From Bacteroidales bacterium (GTDB lineage: Bacteria; Bacteroidota; Bacteroidia; Bacteroidales; JAADGE01), in NCBI GenBank assembly GCA_029934265.1, contig JAOZMN010000017.1, positions 1 through 17,675 of the forward strand: DNA of 17,675 nt, in the 5' to 3' direction. Both the position numbers and the translations under genes were made by a program. The first letter of the stretch is position 1, and every line of letters begins with the position of its first letter. Under the pieces are notes generated by a model that made no database searches, was not told where the DNA came from, and was given only the letters and a program-made list of their open reading frames with translations. Shown piece after piece: positions 1 through 6,303 of this stretch.

Positions 1-125
1 TTTTAATCATTTTGCAAATTTATCAATTTTTTAGTTTTTGCGATTATACATAACGTAAGTTTTTATGCGTTTACACAACAATCATATTATCAATATATTA
101 TAAATACTATTCTTTTCTATTAAAT

Positions 126-142
126 AGGTTGAAGACCTTATT
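126..142. repeat. Dispersed GAAGACCTTA repeat, copy 1
   Basis: AGGTTGAAGACCTTATT. The bases AGGTT and GACCT can pair around a GAA loop with one G-T wobble, the same small hairpin as copy 2 at 6275-6287 (AGGTC-GAA-GACCT), where the wobble is a G-C pair. Confidence 0.5.
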
Positions 143-149
143 CATACGA

Positions 150-157
150 CAAAGGTA
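150..157 (-). promoter_or_regulatory. Possible Bacteroidota -7 element, leftward
   Basis: On the minus strand this reads TACCTTTG, a full match to TAnnTTTG, the -7 element recognised by the primary sigma factor of Bacteroidota. I see no TTTG-like -33 element at the expected distance, so the call rests on one 8-base match. It would drive a gene beyond the left edge. Confidence 0.28.
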
Positions 158-188
158 AATAAAAACCGAAATAATTTAATTTTTTTTA

Positions 189-196
189 TAATTTTG
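189..196 (+). promoter_or_regulatory. Possible -7 promoter element of the PKD/T9SS gene
   Basis: TAATTTTG matches the Bacteroidota -7 consensus TAnnTTTG and lies 43 bases before the ATG at 240, which would leave a leader of about 35 bases. No -33 TTTG is visible at the usual 19-21 base spacing. In such AT-rich DNA the match could be chance. Confidence 0.35.
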
Positions 197-239
197 AACG
201 TTTTTCGTTAAGATAAAAAATGAAAACTTATTTTTTAAT

Positions 240-1958
240 ATGAATAAATTAAAAATATTTCTGATAATAATATTTATACCGGTTGCCGGTTTCGGACAGT
301 TTACAATAAAAGTAATTACTGATAAACAACCGCTTTACGAACAAGACGGCGATACTTTGAGTACCTGTCGAGATACCGTAATTACATTTAAAGTCGAGAC
401 AAGAAACGGAACCGATACAATATTCGGAGCCGATTATTTTTGGGATTTCGATGATGGCGAAGAAAACTTGCAATCCGGCGAAGATTTAGATTCCGTAACG
501 CATTTTTATTCCGAAGGCGGTGGTTATAGAGTTGAATTAATTGTCAGATACGAAGGTGTAAGCAAGAAAAAAATTATCCCGATACGGATAGCAAAAGCTC
601 CTGATTTTTCGCAGACAAAAACCGACACTCCGGAAGAACAAGAGGGCGTTTGCATAGGCGGAGACGTGAAACTTACCGGAAACGCATATCCCAAAAAATG
701 GGAAGATGAACCGATTTACGAAGTTACGGAATCACCTCCGGCTGAAATTTCGGAAACCGCAATATATACTTCGGAATTAAAATTCGATGAATTTCTTGAA
801 GATGCCGTTTTTAATGCCGGCGATATTGATTCGGTCGGTCTGAAAATCGAGCATTCCGATATGGGAAATTTGCAAGTAAAAATAATTTGTCCGTCCGGTA
901 AGGAAATGATTTTGAAACATTATACGGTCGGCAACCATTCCACTTTCGGCGAGCCTATTGAAGCAGATACCGGAGCAGTCGGAATTACATATCAATATTA
1001 TTGGACTCCGGACGCAAAAGAAACAATGCTCAACGTGATAGAGTCGCCTTTGCCGGCGGAAGCATACAAATCGCACGAAGATTTTTCTTTGCTGAACGGC
1101 TGTCCGCTTAACGGAGTATGGCAAATTGAAGTTTCGGACGATACACCGACAAATACAGGTTTTATCGAAGCGTGGAGTATTTCATTTTCGGAAGAAGCCG
1201 AACCGCCGATGTGGGAATTTGTCGATACTGTTACATATCCGCTATATACATACTGGAACGGGAGGTCTATACGTCCCACGTCGGCAAAGGCTTCCGAAGA
1301 TTCAATTATCGGACTTACGATTGTCAATCCGGAAAAATACGATAAAAATGAATATTCATATCATATTAGAAATAATTGGAATTGTCCGCAAGATACTACT
1401 ATCGAGGTGATAGTTACCAAACCGGAAATTAAAGCAAATCCGAGTTCGGGCAATGCTCCGCTCGATGTTACTTTTACTTGCGAAACAGATTGGGTTACAA
1501 ATTACGAATGGGATTTCGGAAAAAGAAAAGACAATCAAACTACACAAACAGCTGAACATCATTATCCCGAAAAGGGAAAATACACCGTAATACTTACAGC
1601 TTTGGACGACACCGGTTGTGAAGATACCGATACTCTTGAACTTGACATAAAAGTAGAACCTTCGAGTCTTGATATTTCCGTAAATGTTTTTACGCCGAAC
1701 GGCGATGGCAGAAATGACTTTTTTGTATTAAAAGATGCACGTTCGATGGAAAAATTCAAATTTACGATTTATACTCGTTGGGGTGCAAAAGTCTATCAAA
1801 CAGAGGATACGGAAGAAGCAACCACAACCGGTTGGGACGGAAAAATGCCGGTTACGGGTTTTCTTGCCTCACCGGGAACTTATTTTTTTACGGTGAAAGC
1901 CAAAGGGAAAGACGATAAGGAATATAAAGAATCCGGAAGTTTTCAAATTTTCAGATAA
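240..1958 (+). CDS. Secreted PKD and P-domain protein with T9SS type B sorting domain
   Basis: A 572-residue exported protein. Residues 1-20 form a signal peptide (MNKLK, hydrophobic core, GFGQ end). A PKD-like Ig fold covers about 21-118 (YFWDFDDGE, then HFYSEGGGYRVELIV). A proprotein-convertase P-domain fold covers about 188-320, with the typical features VGLKIEHSDMGNLQVKI, CPSGKEM, NGVWQIEVSDD and GFIEAWSISF. A second PKD domain lies at about 395-475 (NYEWDFGK, HHYPEKGKYTVILTALD). The C-terminus, about 478-572, is the gliding-motility-associated type B T9SS domain: NVFTPNGDG at 482-490, FTIYTRWGAKVYQT, GWDGK and GTYFFTVKAKGKD. By family knowledge this domain directs passage through the outer membrane by type IX secretion and attachment or release at the surface. 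No catalytic domain is visible, so an adhesive or structural role is inferred. A strong hairpin follows the stop codon. Its GC content looks higher than that of several neighbours. Confidence 0.9.
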   Translation: MNKLKIFLIIIFIPVAGFGQFTIKVITDKQPLYEQDGDTLSTCRDTVITFKVETRNGTDTIFGADYFWDFDDGEENLQSGEDLDSVTHFYSEGGGYRVELIVRYEGVSKKKIIPIRIAKAPDFSQTKTDTPEEQEGVCIGGDVKLTGNAYPKKWEDEPIYEVTESPPAEISETAIYTSELKFDEFLEDAVFNAGDIDSVGLKIEHSDMGNLQVKIICPSGKEMILKHYTVGNHSTFGEPIEADTGAVGITYQYYWTPDAKETMLNVIESPLPAEAYKSHEDFSLLNGCPLNGVWQIEVSDDTPTNTGFIEAWSISFSEEAEPPMWEFVDTVTYPLYTYWNGRSIRPTSAKASEDSIIGLTIVNPEKYDKNEYSYHIRNNWNCPQDTTIEVIVTKPEIKANPSSGNAPLDVTFTCETDWVTNYEWDFGKRKDNQTTQTAEHHYPEKGKYTVILTALDDTGCEDTDTLELDIKVEPSSLDISVNVFTPNGDGRNDFFVLKDARSMEKFKFTIYTRWGAKVYQTEDTEEATTTGWDGKMPVTGFLASPGTYFFTVKAKGKDDKEYKESGSFQIFR

Positions 1959-1960
1959 AG

Positions 1961-1995
1961 TATTCGGGGTGCGACTTAGAGTCGTACCCCGAATA
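1961..1995 (+). terminator. Strong hairpin after the PKD/T9SS gene
   Basis: Left arm TATTCGGGGTGCGAC (1961-1975), loop TTAGA, right arm GTCGTACCCCGAATA (1981-1995): a 15-base-pair stem with a single G-T wobble. It begins two bases after the stop codon. No long T-tract follows, only AATAAATTATTATTA, so it may be a terminator without a clean U-run or an RNA-stability element. It ends 35 bases before the rubrerythrin start. Confidence 0.75.
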
Positions 1996-2030
1996 AATAA
2001 ATTATTATTAATTATCATAAAATAAAAATT

Positions 2031-2609
2031 ATGAATAAATCATTAAAAGGAACAAAGACAGAGCAAAATTTGTTAAAGTCTTTTGCGGGGGAGTCGCAAG
2101 CAAGAAACCGTTATGAGTTTTTTGCAAGTCAAGCAAAGAAGGAGGGGTATGTACAAATATCTCGAATTTTTCAAGAAACTGCAAATCAGGAAAAAGAACA
2201 CGCAAAACGTTTCTTTAAATTCTTGGAAGGCGGCGAAACGGAAATCACAGCAAGCTATCCGGCAGGAATCATCGGAACAACAAAAGAAAATCTGAAAGCC
2301 GCAGCCGAAGGAGAAAACGAAGAATGGACGGTACTTTATCCGGAATTTGCAAAAATTGCAAAAGAAGAAGGTTTTTCGGAAATTTCCGTTGCTTTCAAAA
2401 TGATAGCAAAAGTGGAAGCCGAACACGAAAGAAAATATCTAAAATTATTGCAAAATATTTCGGAAGACAAAGTTTTTATCAAAGACGGCAAAGTTTGGTG
2501 GGAATGTATAAACTGCGGATATGTTTATCAATCGGAAAAAGCATTGGAAAATTGTCCGGCTTGTTTGCACCCGAAATCTTTTATGCAAATCAAAAGTGAA
2601 AATTTTTAA
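2031..2609 (+). CDS. rbr: Rubrerythrin
   Basis: A 192-residue cytoplasmic di-iron protein, the usual size for rubrerythrin. By family knowledge it reduces hydrogen peroxide to water in anaerobes and microaerophiles, taking electrons from rubredoxin or NADH-linked reductases. The N-terminal ferritin-like four-helix bundle (about 1-143) carries the expected iron ligands: E21 in FAGESQARNRY, E54 and H57 in NQEKEHAKR, E95/E98 in the EGENEEW stretch, and E129 with H132 in KVEAEHERKY. The C-terminal rubredoxin-like domain has two cysteine pairs, C159-x-x-C162 (WECINCGYVY) and C175-x-x-C178 (CPACLHP), which bind a single iron. It ends 72 bases from the convergent aspartate kinase and shares a hairpin with it. 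A hairpin only 35 bases upstream, and no visible TAnnTTTG between, leave its own promoter unidentified. Confidence 0.96.
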   Translation: MNKSLKGTKTEQNLLKSFAGESQARNRYEFFASQAKKEGYVQISRIFQETANQEKEHAKRFFKFLEGGETEITASYPAGIIGTTKENLKAAAEGENEEWTVLYPEFAKIAKEEGFSEISVAFKMIAKVEAEHERKYLKLLQNISEDKVFIKDGKVWWECINCGYVYQSEKALENCPACLHPKSFMQIKSENF

Positions 2610-2636
2610 AACCGATGGAATTAATCACTCAAAAAT

Positions 2637-2671
2637 TAATCAGGGTTTCATTTTAAGTGAAACCCTGATTA
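2637..2671. terminator. Bidirectional terminator between rbr and aspartate kinase
   Basis: A perfect 14-base-pair stem: TAATCAGGGTTTCA (2637-2650), loop TTTTAAG, TGAAACCCTGATTA (2658-2671). It sits between two convergent genes, with an A-rich flank on the left (a U-run for leftward transcription) and an AT-rich flank on the right. It closely resembles the hairpin at 15991-16023, which also separates convergent genes. Confidence 0.85.
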
Positions 2672-2680
2672 TACAACAGT

Positions 2681-4063
2681 TTAATTTTCCAAAATTCCTT
2701 TCTCTACAATATCTTTATGTAAAACATTGAGTGCTTTCAACTTATCTTCTTTTTTTACAAGAAAATAAATTGCAACGTTAGAAGCTCCGAAAGAAATCAT
2801 ACTTGTATTAATTTTTTGAGAAGCAAGCGATGCGAAAATTTTAGAACCTACTCCGTAATTTTTCACCAAACCTTCACCGATTAAAGCAATTAAAGAAACA
2901 TCTTTTACGGTACTGACCCTTTCAATGGAAGGAATATCAACGAGAGAACATATTTCAGCAGCTTTATCAATATCGGCAGCCGAAAGCAAAAAATTTATTT
3001 CCGTTTGTCCGGAAACAACTAATTTAATGTTTATTTTATTTCTGCTCAAAGCTTTAGTTATAGTCGCAAAAACTCCTTTTTTAGCTCCGAGCTGTGCTCC
3101 TGTTATTTTCAGAACAGTAAAATCATTGCTCGAAGTCAGACTTTTAATTAATCTTTTGTGTATTTTAGTGTTTCCGTTAATAGTTGTTCCGGGTAAGTTT
3201 TTTTTACCTGCATCATGGATATTAAAAATCTGAATCGATATTTTTAATTTATGCAAAGGTACAACCGTTTGATGATGCAAAATAGTAGCTCCAAAATAAG
3301 ATAATTCGGCAGCCTCATCGTAACTTAAAAAATCTATTTTTTGAGTATTTTCTATTATTTGAGGGTCGGCAGTTCTGAAACCGTCCACATCTTTCCAAAT
3401 ATCCATAGTTTCACTTCGCAAACAAGCGGCAAGAGCAGAAGCTGAATAATCCGTACCTCCCCTGCCGAGAACATTTATTTCGTTTTGCTCGGAAATTGCA
3501 TAAAATCCCGGCATTACATAATTTGTATCTTCTTCTATTTTCGGAAGAATGGATTTTCGACTTTTTTCGATATTAATATCAGCATTAAAGCTGTCATCTT
3601 CACAATAAAATCCGTATTTTTCGGGATACAAAACTTCAAAATCAAGTTTGTAACTTTTCAGGACTTCGCAAAGAACAATAGCACTTATACGTTCCCCGAA
3701 ACTTAAAACATAACACTCTTCCGATACGGACAATACCGATTTCCCTTCGGAAAATATACTTTTTAACTTCCTGAAATCTTTTGCCACAAGTTTGAAAGTA
3801 TTATTAAAAAAACTTCTGTCAAAACTGTTAGCCGGAATATATGAATAACATATTTTTTCGATATTTGTGATATTTATAAATATATCTTCCCCTCTTTTAA
3901 AATTCGTAATTACCTCTTGCAACTTGTCTGTAATCCCGAAAAAAGCAGACACAACAACAAAAACCTGCGTATCTTTATAAGATTGCACGGCAGTTACCAC
4001 TTTCCCGATTCTTTCGATGCCGGTAAGTACCCCTCCTCCGAATTTTAATACTTTAGTTTTCAA
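2681..4063 (-). CDS. lysC: Aspartate kinase, monofunctional, TTG start
   Basis: A 460-residue cytoplasmic enzyme that phosphorylates L-aspartate with ATP, the first step to lysine, threonine, methionine and diaminopimelate. Visible motifs: N-terminal KFGGGVL (7-13), FVVVSA (35-40), SFGERISA (121-128), the strongly conserved GRGGTDYSA (200-208) and KDVDGFRTADP (224-234). Two ACT-type regulatory regions follow, about 315-385 and 388-455, so feedback inhibition by an end-product amino acid is likely. No homoserine dehydrogenase domain is fused, unlike ThrA. The start is TTG at 4063: an in-frame TAA lies two codons upstream, and the next Met is at residue 184, far past the nucleotide-binding motif. 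The usual KFGG[TSA]S motif reads KFGGGV here. It follows the antiporter gene by 73 bases on the same strand with no intervening GC-rich hairpin, so co-transcription is plausible. Confidence 0.93.
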   Translation of the reverse strand: MKTKVLKFGGGVLTGIERIGKVVTAVQSYKDTQVFVVVSAFFGITDKLQEVITNFKRGEDIFINITNIEKICYSYIPANSFDRSFFNNTFKLVAKDFRKLKSIFSEGKSVLSVSEECYVLSFGERISAIVLCEVLKSYKLDFEVLYPEKYGFYCEDDSFNADINIEKSRKSILPKIEEDTNYVMPGFYAISEQNEINVLGRGGTDYSASALAACLRSETMDIWKDVDGFRTADPQIIENTQKIDFLSYDEAAELSYFGATILHHQTVVPLHKLKISIQIFNIHDAGKKNLPGTTINGNTKIHKRLIKSLTSSNDFTVLKITGAQLGAKKGVFATITKALSRNKINIKLVVSGQTEINFLLSAADIDKAAEICSLVDIPSIERVSTVKDVSLIALIGEGLVKNYGVGSKIFASLASQKINTSMISFGASNVAIYFLVKKEDKLKALNVLHKDIVEKGILEN

Positions 4064-4136
4064 ATTTTAATCTTATTAAGATGCAATCTGTTAATTATTA
4101 ATAAATTAATTTAAATTTTCATATTGTAGTACTGTA

Positions 4137-5384
4137 TCATTTCATCATCTTATTTTTCGATTTTTGTATCAATGGTTTTAAAGAAAGTCCTTGAACAATT
4201 ATCGAAAAAACAACAATAATATATGTTGTTATAAGAATAATATCTCTAAATTCGCCTTCTGCCAAAGATAGAGCCAAAGCTATCGAAATTCCACCACGCA
4301 AACCTCCCCAAGTCATTATGATACCTGTAAACGGTACAAGTTCCAAACGTTTTTTAAAGAATCGCAACGGCAATGAAAGCACGGCAAATCGTGATAATAA
4401 AACAAGAGGTATCGCCAAAATTCCGATTAAAGTATAAGTCCAATCAAAAGGAAGTATCATAATTTCCAGACCTATAAGGACAAATAATATAGCATTCAGA
4501 ACAACATCTATAAGTTCCCAAAATTTATCCATATATTTTTCGGTTTCGTCCGAAAGTGCAGTATCTCTTGCTTTGTTTCCGATAAATAAGCCGGCAACTA
4601 CAACCGCAAGCGGTCCGGAAAGGTGAAAATATTGTGCGACAACATAACTAACTGTTACTAAGGCAATAGTTATAATTACTTCAGTTTCATAATGGTCGAT
4701 TGCTTTTAGCATTCGATATGCAATAAACCCGAAAAATCCACCTGCCAGCAAACCGCCTATAACTTCTTTTACAAAAAGTAATGCGATATCCGAAACATGA
4801 GTATTTTCAACCCCAAAATCCGCAATGTGAAACAAAGACAAGAAAATTACAACACCAATTCCGTCGTTAAAAAGTGATTCACCGACAATTTTAATTTCAA
4901 GTTTTTTCGGTGCTTTCGCATCTTTAAGGATACCAAGCACGGCAATAGGGTCTGTGGGCGAAATTAACGCTCCGAAAAGTAAACAATAAATATAATCAAC
5001 GGGAAGTGATAAAAATATCGCCAAATAATAAAATAAAGTTCCTACAATAAAAGTTGATACAAGTACGCCGAATGTCGAAATTATCATTATCGGACCTTTT
5101 TGCGATTTTAATTTAGTCCAATCGGTATGTAAAGCTCCGGCAAACAACAAAAAACTAAGCATTATATCTAAAAGTATTCTTTCAAAATCAATATTTGAAA
5201 TAAATGTAACCCCAAGTTCGTTTATCGGACTGTAAAACTTACCTGCTATTGTCAAACCGACTGTAAAGACAATGGAAATAATCATCAATCCGATAGTCGG
5301 AGGAAGTTTCAAAAATTTTATATTAATAAAACCAAAAACAGCCGATAATGCCATTAATACGGTAAAAATTGCAAATACGCTCAT
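4137..5384 (-). CDS. CPA1-type Na+(K+)/H+ antiporter (NhaP-like)
   Basis: A 415-residue inner-membrane protein with about 12 hydrophobic segments and no large soluble tail. Family motifs are clear: LLFAGAL (79-85), ISPTDPIAVLGIL (141-153), with the Asp of the transport site in a family-typical position, GESLFNDGIGVVIF (168-181), and WGGLRGGISIALALSL (359-374). By family knowledge such proteins exchange protons for Na+ or K+ across the cytoplasmic membrane for pH and salt homeostasis. The precise cation cannot be told from sequence. The protein ends with a short basic tail (QKSKNKMMK), so no regulatory TrkA-type domain is attached. It begins with ATG at 5384 and is the first gene of a probable two-gene leftward unit with aspartate kinase. 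No functional link between the two is evident. Confidence 0.92.
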   Translation of the reverse strand: MSVFAIFTVLMALSAVFGFINIKFLKLPPTIGLMIISIVFTVGLTIAGKFYSPINELGVTFISNIDFERILLDIMLSFLLFAGALHTDWTKLKSQKGPIMIISTFGVLVSTFIVGTLFYYLAIFLSLPVDYIYCLLFGALISPTDPIAVLGILKDAKAPKKLEIKIVGESLFNDGIGVVIFLSLFHIADFGVENTHVSDIALLFVKEVIGGLLAGGFFGFIAYRMLKAIDHYETEVIITIALVTVSYVVAQYFHLSGPLAVVVAGLFIGNKARDTALSDETEKYMDKFWELIDVVLNAILFVLIGLEIMILPFDWTYTLIGILAIPLVLLSRFAVLSLPLRFFKKRLELVPFTGIIMTWGGLRGGISIALALSLAEGEFRDIILITTYIIVVFSIIVQGLSLKPLIQKSKNKMMK

Positions 5385-5479
5385 TTAATAAGAATCAATA
5401 AAAGATATTTTAAAAGCCTTATTGCTGTAAATCAAATATTTAGAGTTTCAACAAGAACTATAATTAAAACATTATTTTA

Positions 5480-5487
5480 CAAAAGTA
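5480..5487 (-). promoter_or_regulatory. Possible -7 element of the antiporter gene
   Basis: The minus strand reads TACTTTTG, a match to TAnnTTTG, 96 bases upstream of the antiporter ATG. There is no good -33 TTTG. It lies back-to-back with the rightward element at 5499-5506, as expected for a divergent intergenic region. Confidence 0.33.
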
Positions 5488-5498
5488 AAAATCTTTTT

Positions 5499-5506
5499 TA
5501 AATTTG
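5499..5506 (+). promoter_or_regulatory. Possible -7 element of the CAP lipoprotein gene
   Basis: TAAATTTG matches TAnnTTTG. A TTTA (three of four matches to the -33 TTTG) lies at 5476-5479, with a 19-base spacer. The leader to the ATG at 5637 would be about 120 bases, rather long but possible. Confidence 0.35.
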
Positions 5507-5636
5507 TTTCCGTATATTTCAATTAAACAAATTTTATTTTTAAAAATATGAAACCCTTATAAAGAGATTTAATATTCCTCCACAAAAACACAATTAATAT
5601 AATTAACTAATTATTAATCATTTAATTTATATACAA

Positions 5637-6143
5637 ATGAAAAAACTACATTTTTGGGTAATAATACTTTTTATCGTGATTTTATCGAGTTGCGAAAAAG
5701 ATGATGATAATTATAAAGATGCGCCGGAAGACCCAACTCAAAATGAACTGTTGAACTTGGTAAACCAAGCTCGCACTACCGGTTGTAACTGCGGAGATGA
5801 ATACTATCCGCCTGTCGATGAAGTCAAATGGAACTCACAATTGGAAGAAGCTGCACAAAATCACAGCAACGATATGTACGAAAAAAATTATTTCGACCAT
5901 ACCGGCAAAGACGGCTCTTCCGCCGGAGACAGAATAGAAAGAACAGGATATTCGTGGAATACTTACGGCGAAAATATCGCAATGGGATATTCTTCCGAAA
6001 AAGACGTAATTGAAGGCTGGTTGAAAAGTACGGGACATTGCAAAAATATTATGAACAAACAATTTACGGAAATGGGGGTTGCAACAAAAGGCGAATACTG
6101 GACACAAGTATTTGCAAAACCAAGCAATTTGGCAAGCCGATAA
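5637..6143 (+). CDS. CAP (SCP/PR-1-like) domain lipoprotein
   Basis: A 168-residue exported lipoprotein. Residues 1-19 form a type II signal peptide ending in the lipobox ILSSC, with C19 as the lipidated residue, followed by the acidic EKDDD. An outer-membrane-anchored location is likely. The rest is a CAP domain (about 34-162): NLVNQAR (40-46), NHSNDM (75-80), YFDHTG (85-90), YGENIA (110-115), VIEGWLKSTGH (124-134) and EMGVA. The residues that line the CAP cavity are all present: H88, E112, E126 and H134. Three cysteines, C50 and C52 (GCNCG) and C135, could form a disulfide. Bacterial CAP proteins are mostly uncharacterised, and substrate or binding partner cannot be inferred here. It is divergent from the antiporter gene. 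A 149-base segment bounded by inverted repeats starts right after its stop codon. Confidence 0.9.
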   Translation: MKKLHFWVIILFIVILSSCEKDDDNYKDAPEDPTQNELLNLVNQARTTGCNCGDEYYPPVDEVKWNSQLEEAAQNHSNDMYEKNYFDHTGKDGSSAGDRIERTGYSWNTYGENIAMGYSSEKDVIEGWLKSTGHCKNIMNKQFTEMGVATKGEYWTQVFAKPSNLASR

Positions 6144-6292
6144 AATTAAGGTCTTATATCTTTTTAACAAGACAAAATCGCTAATAAGTATCCTTACAAA
6201 AGTTTTCACACATTTATTTACTTATAATAAGCTAATCTACAGATATTTGCACAAGTGCGTAAGCAACATTAAACAGGTCGAAGACCTTAATT
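6144..6292. repeat. 149-base segment bounded by perfect 12-base inverted repeats
   Basis: AATTAAGGTCTT at 6144-6155 is the exact reverse complement of AAGACCTTAATT at 6281-6292. The left copy starts on the base after the CAP-gene stop codon. The interior is AT-rich with no ORF and a small GCAC-AA-GTGC hairpin (6249-6258). The right arm also overlaps the dispersed GAAGACCTTA repeat and forms a local hairpin (AGGTC-GAA-GACCT, 6275-6287). I see no target-site duplication. It fills the gap before the MORN_2 gene and could be a MITE-like element or a long-range RNA structure. Confidence 0.5.
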
Positions 6293-6303
6293 AAAATATT
6301 ACA

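Larger units (their letters stand above)
1..239. other. Intergenic region, probably divergent
   Basis: No coding region is visible here. The stretch is very AT-rich. It holds possible -7 promoter elements in both directions (plus strand 189-196; minus strand 150-157 and 15-22), which suggests a leftward gene starting beyond the left edge. Bases 126-142 carry one copy of a short repeat (AGGTTGAAGACCTTATT) found at two other intergenic sites in the window. The ATG on the minus strand at 10-8 gives only three residues before the edge and cannot be assessed. Confidence 0.5.

Noticed and set aside
1..22. Start of a leftward gene at the ATG 10-8 with -7 element TAAATTTG at 22-15
   Set aside because: Only three codons are visible, and a promoter this close would start transcription at or after the ATG. 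The evidence is too thin for a gene call.
777..1327. Minus-strand open frames of about 110 residues inside the PKD/T9SS gene
   Set aside because: They overlap a gene with clear domains in the other frame and have no recognisable motifs or sensible composition.
4064..4136. Lysine riboswitch or attenuator before aspartate kinase
   Set aside because: The 73-base gap is too short and too AT-rich for a lysine riboswitch and shows no stable GC-containing stem.
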